Shown: positions 1 through 11,148, counted from the first letter of the stretch. The stretch is DNA of 64,000 nucleotides from Agarivorans litoreus (GCF_019649015.1 NZ_BLPI01000001.1:3405001-3469000); one strand, 5' to 3'. Notes: generated from the sequence alone by a model not told the origin. Translations and numbers: made by a program.

Positions 1-618
1 GATCTTAAAGCTGGGCTTCCTGCCGATAGTGAAGACAGTAAGTTTCACGTAGTTGCTTATGATTTTGGTGTTAAACGCAATATTTTGCGTATGTTAGTGG
101 ACCGTGGTTGTAAACTAACCGTGGTTCCGGCTAAAACATCAGCTGAAGAGGTACTTGCCTTAAACCCTGATGGCATCTTCTTGTCTAATGGCCCTGGCGA
201 CCCAGAGCCATGTGATTATGCAATCGCAGCTACCAAAACCTTCCTTGAAACAGATATCCCAGTATTTGGTATTTGTTTAGGTCACCAAATTCTCGCTTTA
301 GCCAGTGGTGCTAAAACAGTGAAAATGAAATTTGGCCATCACGGCGGTAACCATCCGGTTAAAGATATCAAACATGACCGCGTAATGATTACTGCGCAAA
401 ACCATGGTTTTGCAGTAGATGAAAAAACCTTGCCAGAAAATCTAACAATGACTCATTTCTCATTGTTCGATCAAAGCTTGCAAGGCATTCATCGTACAGA
501 TAAGCCAGCGTTTAGCTTCCAAGGACACCCAGAAGCCAGCCCTGGTCCGCATGATGCAGCGCCATTGTTTGACCACTTCATTGAATTAATTGAGCAGCGC
601 CTTAACGGCCAAGCGTAG
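1..618 (+). CDS. carA: Carbamoyl-phosphate synthase small subunit, 3' part
   Basis: Glutaminase subunit of carbamoyl-phosphate synthase: it hydrolyses glutamine and channels ammonia to CarB for arginine and pyrimidine synthesis. The reading frame is open from base 1, so the gene starts upstream of the window; 205 codons remain. They hold the whole class I glutamine amidotransferase domain: the nucleophile Cys in GICLGHQ (codon at 274-276), and the His and Glu of the triad in [19 protein letters not shown]. Identity to the E. coli CarA C-terminus is very high. Nineteen bases separate its stop from carB, so the two are one operon. The N-terminal half and any arginine or pyrimidine leader lie outside the window. 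Confidence 0.98.
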   Translation, partial: DLKAGLPADSEDSKFHVVAYDFGVKRNILRMLVDRGCKLTVVPAKTSAEEVLALNPDGIFLSNGPGDPEPCDYAIAATKTFLETDIPVFGICLGHQILALASGAKTVKMKFGHHGGNHPVKDIKHDRVMITAQNHGFAVDEKTLPENLTMTHFSLFDQSLQGIHRTDKPAFSFQGHPEASPGPHDAAPLFDHFIELIEQRLNGQA

Positions 619-637
619 GTAGAGAGCAGCAGAACTT

Positions 638-3600
638 ATGCCAAAACGTAGTGATATAAAAAGTATTCTAATATTGGGCGCAGGCCCAATTGTTATCGGC
701 CAGGCTTGTGAATTTGACTATTCTGGCGCTCAGGCTTGTAAAGCCTTGCGTGAAGAAGGTTACCGAGTCATCTTGGTTAACTCTAACCCCGCTACTATTA
801 TGACTGACCCAGAGATGGCTGATGCAACTTACATCGAGCCAATTCACTGGGAAGTGGTAGAGCGAATTATTGAAAAAGAACGCCCAGACGCAGTATTGCC
901 AACCATGGGTGGCCAAACCGCATTAAACTGTGCGCTAGAGCTTGAAAGCAAAGGCGTGCTAGAGAAATACAATGTTGAAATGATTGGTGCGACGGCTGAT
1001 GCGATCGATAAAGCAGAAGATCGTAATCGTTTCGACCAAGCAATGAAAAGCATTGGCTTAGCTTGTCCAAATGCGGGCATTGCTCACTCAATGGAAGAAG
1101 CCTACGGCGTATTAGAAGAAGTTGGTTTCCCATGTATTATCCGACCTTCTTTCACTATGGGCGGCACCGGTGGCGGTATTGCTTATAACAAAGAAGAGTT
1201 TGATGAGATTTGTGCCCGCGGCCTAGATCTTTCACCAACCAGCGAGCTGTTGATTGATGAAAGCTTAATCGGTTGGAAAGAGTACGAGATGGAAGTGGTA
1301 CGTGATAAAAACGATAACTGTATTATCGTTTGTGCCATCGAAAACTTCGACCCAATGGGTGTACACACTGGTGACTCAATTACTGTAGCACCAGCGCAAA
1401 CCTTGTCAGACAAAGAATACCAATTGATGCGTAATGCATCGCTTGCAGTTCTGCGCGAGATTGGTGTTGAAACAGGTGGTTCTAACGTACAGTTTGGTAT
1501 TTGTCCAAATACTGGCCGTATGGTTATCATCGAGATGAACCCGCGAGTATCTCGTTCATCTGCACTAGCATCTAAAGCGACTGGTTTCCCAATTGCTAAA
1601 ATTGCAGCTAAATTGGCAGTAGGCTTTACCCTTGATGAATTGCAAAACGACATTACTGGTGGCCAAACACCTGCTTCGTTTGAGCCTTCAATCGACTATG
1701 TTGTAACAAAAATCCCTCGCTTCAACTTCGAGAAATTTGCTGGTGCTAACGATCGCCTAACCACTCAAATGAAGTCGGTGGGTGAAGTTATGGCGATTGG
1801 TCGTAACCAACAAGAGTCACTACAAAAAGCCTTGCGTGGTTTAGAAGTGGGTGTAGACGGCTTCGATCCAATTGTTGACCTAAATGCACCTGATGCAATG
1901 GAAACCATTCGTCACGAACTACAAAATGTCGGTGCAGACCGTATTTGGTATATCGCTGATGCTTTCCGTGCAGGCATGTCTGTTGAAGATGTATTTGCCT
2001 TAACCAATATCGATCGCTGGTTCTTGGTACAAATCGAAGACATTGTATTGTTAGAAAACCAAGTAGCTAAAGACGGCGTAGCCAGTTTAGATGAAGTAAC
2101 ACTACGTAAGCTAAAGCGTAAAGGTTTCGCCGATGCTCGTTTAGCTAAATTAACCGGTGTATCGGATAAAGAAATCCGTAAGTTACGCCATCGTTTAGAA
2201 GTGCTGCCAGTATACAAACGAGTGGACACCTGTGCCGCTGAATTTGCTACCGACACAGCTTACATGTATTCAACTTACGATGAAGAGTGTGAAGCTCAAC
2301 CATCTGATAAGAAGAAAATCATGGTGTTGGGCGGCGGACCTAACCGTATTGGTCAAGGTATCGAGTTTGACTACTGTTGTGTACACGCTGCGCTAGCGAT
2401 GCGTGAAGACGGTTACGAAACCATTATGGTTAACTGTAACCCAGAAACCGTTTCAACAGACTATGACACCTCAGACCGTTTGTACTTTGAACCGGTAACG
2501 CTTGAAGACGTACTAGAGATTGTGCGTGTAGAACAGCCAACCGGTGTTATTGTTCAATATGGTGGCCAAACACCACTTAAGCTGGCGCGTGAATTAGAAG
2601 CGGCTGGCGTGCCAATTATTGGTACGTCTCCAGATGCGATTGACCGCGCTGAAGACCGTGAACGTTTCCAAGTTGCAGTTGATCGCTTGAAGCTTAAGCA
2701 ACCAGAAAACGATACAGTTTCAACTACAGAAGAAGCTGTTATCTCAGCAGAGCGTATCGGTTATCCATTGGTTGTTCGTCCATCTTATGTACTAGGTGGC
2801 CGTGCAATGGAAATTGTTTACGATGAGCAAGATTTACGTCGCTACTTTAAAGAGGCTGTAAGTGTGTCTAACGACTCACCGGTTCTTTTAGATAGCTTCC
2901 TAAATGATGCGGTTGAAATTGACATCGATGCTATCTGTGATGGCAAGGATGTGGTTATCGGCGGCATTATGGAGCACATCGAGCAAGCGGGCGTTCACTC
3001 TGGTGATTCGGCCTGTTCATTGCCTGCTTATACGCTAAGCCCACAAATTCAAGATCGTATGCGTGAGCAAGTTCGTGCGCTAGCCTTAGAATTAGGTGTA
3101 ATTGGTTTAATGAACACCCAGTTTGCAGTTAAAGATGACGAGATTTACTTAATTGAAGTAAATCCACGTGCTGCACGTACTGTACCGTTTGTATCTAAGG
3201 CTACCGGTGTGCCTATTGCCAAGGTGGCAGCACGCGTAATGGCGGGTATTTCTTTAGCCGAGCAGGGAATCACAAAAGAGATTATTCCACCGTTTTACTC
3301 GGTTAAAGAAGTGGTATTACCGTTTAACAAATTCCATGGTGTAGACCCAATCTTAGGCCCAGAAATGCGCTCTACCGGTGAAGTGATGGGAGTAGGTGAT
3401 ACGTTTGCTGAAGCCTACGCTAAAGCTGAACTAGGTATTGGTAACGATGGCCCTAAAGGTGGTCGAGTATTGCTATCGGTTCGTAACTCAGATAAGAAGC
3501 GTGTAGCAGAGCTAGCTGCTAAGTTGCTTGAACTTGGCTACGAATTAGATGCTACTCACGGTACCGCAGTTGCTTTAGGTGAAGCAGGCATAAACCCTCG

Positions 3601-3856
3601 CTTGGTGAACAAGGTTCATGAAGGTCGCCCGCATATTCTTGACCGTTTGAAAAACGGTGAATATAGCTACGTGATTAACACTACTGAAGGTCGTCAATCT
3701 ATTGAAGATTCACGTCAATTGCGTAGAGCTGCGTTAGCGCAAAAAGTTAATTACACGACTACGCTTAACGGTGCCTTTGCGACTTGCCAGGCTCATAATG
3801 CTGATGATCGCGGCACTGTGACTTCTGTTCAAGATTTGCATAAACGTATCAGCTAA
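638..3856 (+). CDS. carB: Carbamoyl-phosphate synthase large subunit
   Basis: Synthetase subunit: makes carbamoyl phosphate from bicarbonate, two ATP and the ammonia released by CarA. At 1072 residues it matches the E. coli protein (1073). Order visible: first ATP-grasp half (about 1-400, starting [20 protein letters not shown]), oligomerisation region (about 400-550), second ATP-grasp half (about 550-935, [15 protein letters not shown]) and the C-terminal MGS-like allosteric domain (about 936-1072), where UMP and ornithine act in E. coli. Starts at ATG. Nothing is missing or odd. Followed by two hairpins, the second a good intrinsic terminator. Confidence 0.98.
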   Translation: MPKRSDIKSILILGAGPIVIGQACEFDYSGAQACKALREEGYRVILVNSNPATIMTDPEMADATYIEPIHWEVVERIIEKERPDAVLPTMGGQTALNCALELESKGVLEKYNVEMIGATADAIDKAEDRNRFDQAMKSIGLACPNAGIAHSMEEAYGVLEEVGFPCIIRPSFTMGGTGGGIAYNKEEFDEICARGLDLSPTSELLIDESLIGWKEYEMEVVRDKNDNCIIVCAIENFDPMGVHTGDSITVAPAQTLSDKEYQLMRNASLAVLREIGVETGGSNVQFGICPNTGRMVIIEMNPRVSRSSALASKATGFPIAKIAAKLAVGFTLDELQNDITGGQTPASFEPSIDYVVTKIPRFNFEKFAGANDRLTTQMKSVGEVMAIGRNQQESLQKALRGLEVGVDGFDPIVDLNAPDAMETIRHELQNVGADRIWYIADAFRAGMSVEDVFALTNIDRWFLVQIEDIVLLENQVAKDGVASLDEVTLRKLKRKGFADARLAKLTGVSDKEIRKLRHRLEVLPVYKRVDTCAAEFATDTAYMYSTYDEECEAQPSDKKKIMVLGGGPNRIGQGIEFDYCCVHAALAMREDGYETIMVNCNPETVSTDYDTSDRLYFEPVTLEDVLEIVRVEQPTGVIVQYGGQTPLKLARELEAAGVPIIGTSPDAIDRAEDRERFQVAVDRLKLKQPENDTVSTTEEAVISAERIGYPLVVRPSYVLGGRAMEIVYDEQDLRRYFKEAVSVSNDSPVLLDSFLNDAVEIDIDAICDGKDVVIGGIMEHIEQAGVHSGDSACSLPAYTLSPQIQDRMREQVRALALELGVIGLMNTQFAVKDDEIYLIEVNPRAARTVPFVSKATGVPIAKVAARVMAGISLAEQGITKEIIPPFYSVKEVVLPFNKFHGVDPILGPEMRSTGEVMGVGDTFAEAYAKAELGIGNDGPKGGRVLLSVRNSDKKRVAELAAKLLELGYELDATHGTAVALGEAGINPRLVNKVHEGRPHILDRLKNGEYSYVINTTEGRQSIEDSRQLRRAALAQKVNYTTTLNGAFATCQAHNADDRGTVTSVQDLHKRIS

Positions 3857-3882
3857 TTGGCGAATATCGTTATAAGCAAAGT

Positions 3883-3898
3883 GGTGAAGAGCTTCACC
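3883..3898 (+). other. Short perfect hairpin after carB
   Basis: GGTGAAG and CTTCACC flank a 2-nt centre, 26 bases after the carB stop. There is no T-run, so it is not a terminator by itself. It may stabilise the 3' end of the carAB mRNA. Confidence 0.45.
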
Positions 3899-3939
3899 GC
3901 AGCGTAAAATAGCGTTACACTGCAATTATTAGTACAAGT

Positions 3940-3973
3940 AAATTTGGCTGTCATCGACAGCCAAATTTTTTTC
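3940..3973 (+). terminator. Intrinsic terminator between carB and greA
   Basis: A 13-bp perfect stem (3940-3952 with 3956-3968), a 3-nt loop, and a run of seven T at 3966-3972. It lies only 31 nt upstream of the greA ATG. The simplest reading is the carAB terminator, though a role as a greA leader hairpin is possible. Confidence 0.85.
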
Positions 3974-4003
3974 TGTTTTTCTAGTTTTGTTGAGTTATTA
4001 AGT

Positions 4004-4480
4004 ATGAAACCAGTTCCTATGACGGTGCGTGGCGAAACGCAATTACGTGAAGAGTTAGAGCATTTAAAAACAGTGGTTCGTCCAAAAATTATTGACGATA
4101 TCGCGGTAGCTCGTGAGCATGGCGATCTTAAAGAAAACGCTGAATACCACGCTGCACGAGAGCAGCAAGGTTTTTGTGAAGGGCGTATTCAAGATATTGA
4201 AGGTAAGTTAAGTAACGTTCAAGTTATTGATGTGACCAAAATGACCAACAACGGTAAGGTGATTTTCGGTTGTACAGTTACCTTGTTAAACCTTGACACA
4301 GATAAAGAGGTGACCTATTGCATTGTGGGTGATGATGAAGCCGACATTAAGCAAAATCGTATTTCGGTCAACTCGCCAATTGCTCGTGGACTCATTGGTA
4401 AAAACGTAGAAGATGAAGTCACTGTGGTTACACCAGGTGGTGAAGTTGAGTACGAAATTGTAGCGGTTGAATATATTTAG
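4004..4480 (+). CDS. greA: Transcription elongation factor GreA
   Basis: Stimulates the intrinsic RNA cleavage activity of backtracked RNA polymerase by inserting its coiled coil into the secondary channel. The 158-residue product has the usual length and an N-terminal coiled coil (about 1-75) with the conserved acidic tip [19 protein letters not shown], then the C-terminal FKBP-like domain with [12 protein letters not shown]. The open frame extends upstream to 3944, but that would begin inside the terminator hairpin and add 20 unrelated residues. The ATG at 4004 ([10 protein letters not shown]) matches other GreA proteins. Followed directly by its own terminator. Confidence 0.97.
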   Translation: MKPVPMTVRGETQLREELEHLKTVVRPKIIDDIAVAREHGDLKENAEYHAAREQQGFCEGRIQDIEGKLSNVQVIDVTKMTNNGKVIFGCTVTLLNLDTDKEVTYCIVGDDEADIKQNRISVNSPIARGLIGKNVEDEVTVVTPGGEVEYEIVAVEYI

Positions 4481-4494
4481 ATTCAGAACTTGTT

Positions 4495-4523
4495 AAAAAA
4501 CGCAGCGTTATGCTGCGTTTTTT
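4495..4523 (+). terminator. Intrinsic terminator of greA
   Basis: AAAAAACGCAGC pairs with GCTGCGTTTTTT around a 5-nt loop, 14 bases after the greA stop. The T-rich 3' arm makes a strong intrinsic terminator. Confidence 0.9.
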
Positions 4524-4537
4524 ATTGGAGAAACACC

Positions 4538-5143
4538 TTGTTAGCGATAGATTACGCAAAGTATGACGCCTTCATTTTTGATATGGACGGCACCTTAGTT
4601 GACTCAATGCCTGCACACTTAGCAGCTTGGGAAGAAGCCTTAAACAAGCAAGGTTTGCCTGTTCACATTAATTTTGTAGCAGACCGCGGCGGTATGCCAA
4701 CACTCAAAATTGCAGAACAATATCAGCAACATTACCAAGTAGATATCGACGGCCCAAAGCTATTGAACGATAAACGCGCGGGGTTTGATGCGTTGTGGCA
4801 TAAGGTTGAGAGGATACCTGCAAGCTGTGAGGTACTGGCTGAATTCGCAAGCAGCAAAAAGCTGGGTTTAGGCACTGGCGCTGAACGCGTTAACATGGAT
4901 CGAATTACCAATAATCTTAAGCTTACTGACTATTTTCAGGCTATGGTGTGCGCTGAAGACGTGGCTGCGCACAAGCCGGAACCGGACACCTTTCTGCAAG
5001 TAGCGCAACGTTTAAACGTTGAGCCAAAGCGCTGTTTAGTGTTTGAAGACACTCCTTTTGGTATTCAAGCCGCGCATAATGCGGGAATGGATTGTGTAGT
5101 TGTGAAAAATTTCCAATTGGCTGAGTTTTTGCCCTTGGCATAA
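4538..5143 (+). CDS. yqaB: HAD-family phosphatase, YqaB-like
   Basis: Haloacid dehalogenase superfamily hydrolase of the beta-phosphoglucomutase / fructose-1-phosphatase group. Motif I is FDMDGTLVDS near residue 13, motif II lies around GLGTGAE, and motifs III/IV are HKPEPDTF and VFEDTPFGIQAA. It resembles E. coli YqaB across its length, so small sugar-phosphate hydrolysis in the cytosol is likely; the substrate cannot be read from sequence. The frame opens at an ATG inside the greA terminator (4490). The TTG at 4538, preceded by TTGGAG at good spacing, is the better start and gives 201 residues. Confidence 0.85.
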   Translation: MLAIDYAKYDAFIFDMDGTLVDSMPAHLAAWEEALNKQGLPVHINFVADRGGMPTLKIAEQYQQHYQVDIDGPKLLNDKRAGFDALWHKVERIPASCEVLAEFASSKKLGLGTGAERVNMDRITNNLKLTDYFQAMVCAEDVAAHKPEPDTFLQVAQRLNVEPKRCLVFEDTPFGIQAAHNAGMDCVVVKNFQLAEFLPLA

Positions 5144-5220
5144 GGTTGGTTTAAAAGACTGCTAAAAAGTGATTTCGTTTGGTTATTCTGTTGGTTTATT
5201 TTAGATATGCAGATGATTAA

Positions 5221-5249
5221 TTGTTTGCCAAGTTGATGTTTGTTATAGT
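5221..5249 (+). promoter_or_regulatory. Sigma-70-like promoter of the orphan gene
   Basis: TTGTTT, a 17-bp spacer, then TATAGT, about 50 bp before the start codon of the gene at 5302. Confidence 0.55.
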
Positions 5250-5301
5250 CTAAAACTTCACCATGGATTGGTTGTTTATTAACTGATTTAAAGGTGATTT
5301 A

Positions 5302-5799
5302 ATGTCGATAGCAATAACTTCTAACTCAACGCATGCGTACCTGCCTTCTGCCGCTTCTACGCCAAGCTCAATTGCTAGCACCACAAATAAGCCTAGCTAT
5401 GGCGATATTGTTGATAAAATCTCCGATAAATATGATCAATTGTCTCCAGAAGAACAGCGTAATGCGCGCTTATATGTTAGTGGAGAAGTTGAGAGCTATC
5501 AGCAAAAGCAACAAGCGGAAATAGATGCTAAGCGTAACGTTGTTGTTGGCGTTTCAGCAGTTAATCATCAGCAAAACTTATTAGATATTTACTATACCAG
5601 CTCTACGGGTAACGAAACCAAAAGTAGTGAAAGCAACCCGGTAAGTTTTAAAGCTTTAGAAAGCATTAACAGTAATTTAGAGCAACAAAAGCAAGTTAAT
5701 CAACAATTAGCGATTGCTGAGTTTTATGCCAAGTATGGTGGTAGTTCAGGTTCAGAGCCTCAGCCGGAGCCCTACCAGCCAATTTCTATTGCAGTTTAG
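5302..5799 (+). CDS. Hypothetical protein, 165 aa, Ser/Gln/Asn-rich
   Basis: I do not recognise this protein. The first 30 residues are rich in Ser, Thr and Ala with no signal peptide or membrane segment. Residues 32-80 look helical and charged (YGDIVDKISDKYDQLSPEEQ). The C-terminal third is Gln/Asn-rich with a short Pro-Glu tail. It is probably a soluble cytosolic protein. Support for its being real: a ribosome-binding site (AAAGGTGATTTA then ATG), a matching promoter upstream, and a terminator right after the stop. It sits alone between yqaB and the convergent yhbY. Codon use resembles its neighbours, so recent transfer is not evident. Confidence 0.75.
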   Translation: MSIAITSNSTHAYLPSAASTPSSIASTTNKPSYGDIVDKISDKYDQLSPEEQRNARLYVSGEVESYQQKQQAEIDAKRNVVVGVSAVNHQQNLLDIYYTSSTGNETKSSESNPVSFKALESINSNLEQQKQVNQQLAIAEFYAKYGGSSGSEPQPEPYQPISIAV

Positions 5800-5803
5800 A
5801 TAT

Positions 5804-5832
5804 AAAAAAAAGCGGCTAAAGCCGCTTTTTTT
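5804..5832. terminator. Bidirectional terminator, orphan gene / yhbY
   Basis: GCGGC and GCCGC form a stem around TAAA, with an A-run on the left and a T-run on the right. It can serve the plus-strand orphan gene and the minus-strand yhbY, whose stop lies within it. Confidence 0.9.
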
Positions 5833-6127
5833 ATTTGCGTGGTAATTCAATCTTTTTATCTTCACTCGGGCGATAGATAATTAATATATGGCCAATCACC
5901 TGAACCTTTACCGCTGAAACTTTATCTACAATGGTATCGGCAATAAGCTGTTTCATTTCACGATCATCGGTAGCAATTTTTACCTTAATCAATTCATGAT
6001 GAGCAATGGCGACTTCTATTTCTGCCAAAATTCCTTCGGTCAATCCATTTGAGCCAAGCATTACCACTGGCTTTAGGTTATGAGCCAAGGATTTCAGGTG
6101 CTGTTTTTGTTTGTTAGTTAGTTGCAT
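5831..6127 (-). CDS. yhbY: Ribosome assembly RNA-binding protein YhbY
   Basis: Single-domain CRS1-YhbY (CRM) RNA-binding protein of 98 residues that associates with 50S precursors. The family signature, KPVVMLGSNGLTEGILAEI followed by HHELIKVKI, is intact and close to E. coli YhbY. It is divergent from rlmE, itself a 50S modification enzyme, as in many gammaproteobacteria, with a 114-bp shared upstream region. Confidence 0.95.
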   Translation of the reverse strand: MQLTNKQKQHLKSLAHNLKPVVMLGSNGLTEGILAEIEVAIAHHELIKVKIATDDREMKQLIADTIVDKVSAVKVQVIGHILIIYRPSEDKKIELPRK

Positions 6128-6241
6128 GAAACTTTCTGCTTACTCGGGGTTGAAAAAATCACATTCTAGCGCCATCTAAACACTAATACTATTTTATAAT
6201 CATGATACCGTGCGGTTTTGTAACTATAGTGGAAACTATTT

Positions 6242-6871
6242 GTGACCAATAAAAAACATACTGCCAGCTCTAAGCGCTGGTTAACTGAACATTTTGACGA
6301 CCACTATGTGCAAAAAGCCCAAAAGCTTGGCTTGCGTTCAAGAGCGGTATTTAAAATTGAAGAAATTCAAAATAAAGACAAGTTGTTAAAACCGGGCATG
6401 ACTGTGGTAGACCTTGGCGCTGCGCCTGGTGGTTGGTCACAATACTGCGTGGAGCAAGTGGGTTTAGATGGTCATGTGATAGCTTGTGACATTCTACCTA
6501 TGGACCCAATCGCTGGCGTGGATTTTCTTTGTGGCGATTTTCGCGAAGAAGAAGTGCTAAACGCTTTGCTTGAGCGAGTAGGTGAGAAGAAAGTGGATGT
6601 TGTGTTGTCAGATATGGCACCCAACATGAGTGGCAACAATAATGTTGACCAATCACGTGCAATGTATTTAGTTGAACTAGCATTAGATATGTGTCGTGAA
6701 GTGCTTGCGCCAAAAGGCAGCTTCGCAGTAAAGGTATTCCAAGGCGAAGGCTTTGATCAATATCTCCAACAAGTACGTTCTATGTTTACCAGTGTGAAAA
6801 CTCGTAAGCCAGATTCCTCAAGGGCTCGCTCTCGAGAAGTCTATATAGTGGCTAGTGGCTTTAAACTATAG
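6242..6871 (+). CDS. rlmE: 23S rRNA 2'-O-ribose U2552 methyltransferase
   Basis: RlmE (FtsJ/RrmJ) methylates U2552 of 23S rRNA in the late 50S particle using S-adenosylmethionine. The 209-residue product has the Rossmann SAM site [15 protein letters not shown] near residue 60 and the K-D-K-E catalytic set: Lys in [10 protein letters not shown], Asp in SDMAPNMSG, Lys in [12 protein letters not shown] and Glu in SREVYIVA. The start is GTG at 6242. Fifty bases separate it from ftsH, consistent with the conserved rlmE-ftsH heat-shock operon. Confidence 0.97.
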   Translation: MTNKKHTASSKRWLTEHFDDHYVQKAQKLGLRSRAVFKIEEIQNKDKLLKPGMTVVDLGAAPGGWSQYCVEQVGLDGHVIACDILPMDPIAGVDFLCGDFREEEVLNALLERVGEKKVDVVLSDMAPNMSGNNNVDQSRAMYLVELALDMCREVLAPKGSFAVKVFQGEGFDQYLQQVRSMFTSVKTRKPDSSRARSREVYIVASGFKL

Positions 6872-6920
6872 TACGCTAGATAATAATTCTTATTTAAAAA
6901 TAACCGGTGAGGTTTTCGTC

Positions 6921-8864
6921 TTGAGTGACATGGCAAAAAATCTGATTCTGTGGCTGGTAATAGCTGTGGTTTTGATGTCTGTATTCCAAAGCTTTAGCCC
7001 TGATTCAAGCAGTGGTCGGCAAATGGACTATTCCACCTTTGTAAAGGAAGTGAATCAAGAACAGATCCGAGAAGTGCGTATTAGTGGGCAAGATGTTAAA
7101 GGCATCAAGCGTACTGGTGAGCAATTTAGCACTATTATTCCCTTGCACGATAAAGACCTGCTTAATGATCTTATCAACCACAATGTAAAGGTGTTGGGTG
7201 AGCAACCAGAAGAGCAGGGTTTACTAACCTCTATCTTTATCTCTTGGTTCCCAATGCTATTGCTTATTGGTGTATGGATATTCTTCATGCGTCAAATGCA
7301 AGGTGGTGGTGGTAAAGGCGCAATGTCTTTTGGTAAGAGTAAAGCCCGCTTGATGAGTGAAGATCAAATTAAGACCACTTTCGCGGATGTGGCTGGTTGT
7401 GATGAGGCTAAAGAGGAAGTGGCAGAGTTAGTTGATTACTTGCGTGATCCAACTAGGTTCCAAAAGCTCGGCGGCAAAATTCCTACTGGCGTACTCATGG
7501 TTGGTCCCCCTGGTACCGGTAAAACCTTACTTGCTAAAGCTATCGCTGGTGAAGCTAAAGTACCGTTTTTTACTATTTCTGGTTCAGACTTCGTAGAAAT
7601 GTTCGTAGGTGTTGGTGCTTCACGTGTTCGTGACATGTTTGAGCAAGCTAAAAAGTCTGCACCGTGTATTATCTTCATCGATGAAATTGATGCGGTAGGT
7701 CGCCAACGTGGTGCTGGTTTAGGTGGTGGGCACGACGAGCGTGAGCAAACACTAAACCAAATGCTAGTTGAAATGGATGGTTTTGAAGGTAATGAGGGCA
7801 TTATTGTTATTGCTGCAACTAACCGTCCAGACGTATTAGACCCAGCATTACTTCGTCCTGGTCGTTTTGACCGTCAGGTAACGGTTGGCTTACCAGATAT
7901 TCGTGGTCGAGAGCAAATTCTAAAGGTACACATGCGTAAAGTGCCTTTAGGTGATGGTGTAGATGCCGCTGTTATTGCACGCGGTACACCGGGTTTCTCT
8001 GGTGCAGATTTAGCTAACTTAGTTAACGAGGCAGCATTGTTTGCCGCTCGCGGTAGCAAGCGCACCGTATCGATGGAAGAGTTCGAAAAAGCTAAAGACA
8101 AAATCATGATGGGCGCCGAGCGTAAATCGATGGTGATGACTGAAGCCGAGAAAGAGATGACGGCCTACCACGAAGCTGGCCATGCAATTGTTGGTCGTTT
8201 GGTTCCAGAGCATGACCCAGTTTATAAGGTGAGTATTATTCCACGTGGTCGCGCTTTAGGTGTAACAATGTACTTGCCTGAGCAAGACAGAGTCAGCCAT
8301 AGCAAACAGCATTTAGAAAGCATGATATCTAGTCTGTACGGCGGTCGCTTAGCTGAACGTATTATTTACGGTGATGAGAAAGTGTCAACTGGTGCCAGCA
8401 ACGATATTGAGCGAGCTACTGAAATAGCACGTAAGATGGTTACCCAATGGGGCTTATCAGAGTCGATGGGGCCATTGTTATATGCCGATGAAGAAGGCGA
8501 AGTATTTTTAGGGCGCAGTGCTGCTAAAACTAAGCATATGTCTGATGATACTGCTAAGGCTATAGATTTAGAAATTCGCTCGGTCATTGATCGTAACTAC
8601 CAGCGCGCTGAATCTTTGTTAACAGAAAATATGGATATACTTCATTCAATGAAAGATGCATTGATGAAGTATGAAACCATTGATGCAAGACAAATTGACG
8701 ATTTAATGGAGCGGAAAACTCCTCGTCCACCGGCTGATTGGGATGATTCAGACAAGCCAACACCCCCTGAATCGAATGACAAAGGCGATGAAGCTAAAGC
8801 TGACGACGCAAAAACTGATGCACCTGAGCCACCTAAAACCATAGGTGAAGACCCTGCTCAGTAA
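6921..8864 (+). CDS. ftsH: ATP-dependent zinc metalloprotease FtsH
   Basis: Membrane-anchored hexameric AAA+ protease that degrades regulators such as LpxC and sigma-32, and damaged membrane proteins. Two N-terminal membrane segments (about 5-23 and 105-125) flank a periplasmic domain. These are followed by Walker A GPPGTGKT, Walker B IIFIDEID, the second-region-of-homology arginines, and the zinc site HEAGH in the protease domain. The acidic C-terminal tail is variable. The frame opens at 6855. I chose TTG at 6921 ([10 protein letters not shown]) because GTGAGG lies 8 nt upstream; ATG at 6930 is the alternative and matches the E. coli start. Length is 647 residues. Confidence 0.96.
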   Translation: MSDMAKNLILWLVIAVVLMSVFQSFSPDSSSGRQMDYSTFVKEVNQEQIREVRISGQDVKGIKRTGEQFSTIIPLHDKDLLNDLINHNVKVLGEQPEEQGLLTSIFISWFPMLLLIGVWIFFMRQMQGGGGKGAMSFGKSKARLMSEDQIKTTFADVAGCDEAKEEVAELVDYLRDPTRFQKLGGKIPTGVLMVGPPGTGKTLLAKAIAGEAKVPFFTISGSDFVEMFVGVGASRVRDMFEQAKKSAPCIIFIDEIDAVGRQRGAGLGGGHDEREQTLNQMLVEMDGFEGNEGIIVIAATNRPDVLDPALLRPGRFDRQVTVGLPDIRGREQILKVHMRKVPLGDGVDAAVIARGTPGFSGADLANLVNEAALFAARGSKRTVSMEEFEKAKDKIMMGAERKSMVMTEAEKEMTAYHEAGHAIVGRLVPEHDPVYKVSIIPRGRALGVTMYLPEQDRVSHSKQHLESMISSLYGGRLAERIIYGDEKVSTGASNDIERATEIARKMVTQWGLSESMGPLLYADEEGEVFLGRSAAKTKHMSDDTAKAIDLEIRSVIDRNYQRAESLLTENMDILHSMKDALMKYETIDARQIDDLMERKTPRPPADWDDSDKPTPPESNDKGDEAKADDAKTDAPEPPKTIGEDPAQ

Positions 8865-8882
8865 GGCTTAAATTAAGTTGTT

Positions 8883-8912
8883 AGCCCTGTAAGTCGCTTA
8901 CAGGGCTTTTTT
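8883..8912 (+). terminator. Intrinsic terminator of ftsH
   Basis: An 11-bp stem (AGCCCTGTAAG with CTTACAGGGCT), a 3-nt loop and a T-run. It sits between ftsH and folP, so folP needs readthrough or its own promoter. Confidence 0.9.
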
Positions 8913-8925
8913 GTAAGTAAAGAAA

Positions 8926-9756
8926 ATGACAATTGCATTCAATATTGGTACTCATCAATTCAAACGCCCGGTGATTATGGGCATTCTTAATGTTACGCCA
9001 GACTCTTTCTCCGATGGTGGCTCTTATGTTTCCCATGAGCAAGCGCTGGCACGTGTAGAACAAATGCTTGAGGAAGGCGCTGATATAATCGATGTGGGGG
9101 GAGAGTCGACCCGACCTGGCGCTGATGAAGTTTCATTAACCGAGGAACTGCAACGAACCGTTGGTGTGATTAAGGCTATTAAACAGCGTTTTGATTGCTT
9201 GGTTTCGATAGATACCAATAAAGCTCAAGTGATGCAGCAAGCTGTTGCAGCAGGCGCTGATATCATTAACGATGTTTGCGCCTTAACAAATCCAGGGGCG
9301 CTAGGGGTTGCCGTTGATTCAGGGGTGCCTGTGTGCATTATGCATATGCAAGGCAAACCCAGAAGTATGCAAGCTAACCCTCAATACAATAATGTCGTGA
9401 GCGAAGTAATTACTTACTTAAAGCAACGAGTTGAGAGCTGTGTAGCGGCAGGCATTGTTGAATCGAATATAATAGTTGACCCTGGTTTTGGTTTTGGTAA
9501 AACTCTTGACCACAATTTTCAGCTACTTGCTCAATTAAATGAGTTTAAGCAGCTCGGCTTGCCTATTTTGGCGGGCGTCTCCCGCAAGAGCATGTTTGGT
9601 AAGCTGCTGGGTAAATCTCCAGATAGTTTAATGGCAGCAAGTGTGGCTGGTGCTGTATTAGCTGCGCAGCAGGGAGCACACATATTTCGTGTACATGACG
9701 TTCAAGAAACGGCTGATGCACTAAAGGTTTATTCAAAAGTACAGATGAGTAAGTAA
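8926..9756 (+). CDS. folP: Dihydropteroate synthase
   Basis: Condenses p-aminobenzoate with 6-hydroxymethyl-7,8-dihydropterin diphosphate in folate synthesis; the target of sulfonamides. The 276-residue TIM barrel shows both family signatures, [15 protein letters not shown] near residue 18 and [12 protein letters not shown] near residue 50, plus VDPGFGFGK and the late SRKSMFG phosphate-binding loop. No insertion typical of sulfonamide-resistant forms is seen. The stop codon overlaps the glmM start by one base, so the two are translationally coupled. Confidence 0.97.
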   Translation: MTIAFNIGTHQFKRPVIMGILNVTPDSFSDGGSYVSHEQALARVEQMLEEGADIIDVGGESTRPGADEVSLTEELQRTVGVIKAIKQRFDCLVSIDTNKAQVMQQAVAAGADIINDVCALTNPGALGVAVDSGVPVCIMHMQGKPRSMQANPQYNNVVSEVITYLKQRVESCVAAGIVESNIIVDPGFGFGKTLDHNFQLLAQLNEFKQLGLPILAGVSRKSMFGKLLGKSPDSLMAASVAGAVLAAQQGAHIFRVHDVQETADALKVYSKVQMSK

Positions 9757-11093
9757 TGACAAGACGATATTTTGGCACGGATGGTGTTCGCGGTAAGGTG
9801 GGTGAGTACCCAATCACCCCCGAGTTCGCTTTAAAACTAGGATGGGCAGCCGGTAAGGTCTTGTCGAGCACAGGAACACGTAAAGTATTAATTGGTAAAG
9901 ATACTCGTATCTCCGGCTATATGCTGGAATCTGCTCTAGAAGCAGGTCTTTCTGCAGCGGGTGTTCAAGCCAGCTTTGTTGGGCCTATGCCGACCCCAGC
10001 AGTTGCCTACCTAACTCGTACTTTTAGGGCTGAAGCGGGCATTGTGATTAGTGCCTCTCATAACCCTTATTACGACAATGGCATTAAGTTTTTCTCTGCT
10101 AATGGCACTAAGCTACCCGATGAAGTGGAATTAGCGATTGAAGCTGAATTAGATAATCCAATGACCTGTGTAGATTCGGCTGCATTAGGTAAAGCTCGCC
10201 GAATTGAAGATGCTGCAGGCCGTTATATTGAGTTTTGTAAAAGTACTTTTCCAAATAAGTTCAATTTATCCGGTCTTAAAATTGTGGTTGATTGCGCACA
10301 TGGTGCCACTTACCACATTGCTCCAAAAGTATTTAGTGAATTGGGCGCAGAAGTGATAGCCATCGGTAACCAGCCAGACGGCCTGAATATCAATGAGAAA
10401 TGTGGTGCTACAGATACCGGCTTATTAGCTGAACAAGTTTTAGAGCACAAAGCGGATCTCGGAATCGCACTAGATGGTGATGGTGACCGCGTCATGATGA
10501 TTGACCAACATGGTGTGCAAGTTGACGGTGACGAAATTCTTTATATTTTGGCCAAAGACGCAAAGTTAAATAACCATTTAAGCGGCGGTGTTGTTGGCAC
10601 ATTAATGAGTAATTTGGCTCTAGAGCAAGCCTTTGCCGAAATGGATATTCCATTTAGCCGGGCAAAAGTTGGTGATCGCTATGTTATGGAGCAATTGTCT
10701 GAGCGCGGCTGGACTTACGGCGGCGAAAACTCTGGTCACATTATTTGCCTGGGTCATACCACAACCGGTGATGGTATCGTTGCTGCATTGCAGGTTCTAG
10801 CTGCTATGTTGGCACAAAAACAGAGTTTGCGAGGTCTACTAAGTGATTTAACGCTTTATCCTCAACTACTGGTCAATGTGCGCTTTAAAGGTGATAGCGA
10901 TCCATTAAGCAGTGACTTAGTGAAAAAAGCTCAAGCCAAAGCCGAGAATCAACTAGGTGACTTTGGCCGAGTATTGCTACGTAAATCAGGTACAGAGCCA
11001 TTACTGCGCGTAATGGTTGAAGGGGCGGATTCTGCTCTAGTAGAGCAATGCGCTAACGAAATCGCTGATGCTGTAAGAGCTGCTTGCAACTAA
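9756..11093 (+). CDS. glmM: Phosphoglucosamine mutase
   Basis: Converts glucosamine-6-phosphate to glucosamine-1-phosphate, the step before UDP-GlcNAc, for peptidoglycan and LPS. The 445 residues include the phosphoserine loop [12 protein letters not shown] with active-site Ser101, the Mg-binding loop DGDGDR near residue 240, the sugar-binding GENSGH and the phosphate-binding [11 protein letters not shown]. Length and order match E. coli GlmM. Confidence 0.98.
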   Translation: MTRRYFGTDGVRGKVGEYPITPEFALKLGWAAGKVLSSTGTRKVLIGKDTRISGYMLESALEAGLSAAGVQASFVGPMPTPAVAYLTRTFRAEAGIVISASHNPYYDNGIKFFSANGTKLPDEVELAIEAELDNPMTCVDSAALGKARRIEDAAGRYIEFCKSTFPNKFNLSGLKIVVDCAHGATYHIAPKVFSELGAEVIAIGNQPDGLNINEKCGATDTGLLAEQVLEHKADLGIALDGDGDRVMMIDQHGVQVDGDEILYILAKDAKLNNHLSGGVVGTLMSNLALEQAFAEMDIPFSRAKVGDRYVMEQLSERGWTYGGENSGHIICLGHTTTGDGIVAALQVLAAMLAQKQSLRGLLSDLTLYPQLLVNVRFKGDSDPLSSDLVKKAQAKAENQLGDFGRVLLRKSGTEPLLRVMVEGADSALVEQCANEIADAVRAACN

Positions 11094-11148
11094 AGCGAAC
11101 AATAATTAAACGGTTGAACACAGAGTAGAAGTTTTTTTAGCTTGGCGC

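Noticed and set aside
3944-4003. Upstream extension of greA
   Set aside because: It would start inside the terminator hairpin and adds residues absent from other GreA proteins.
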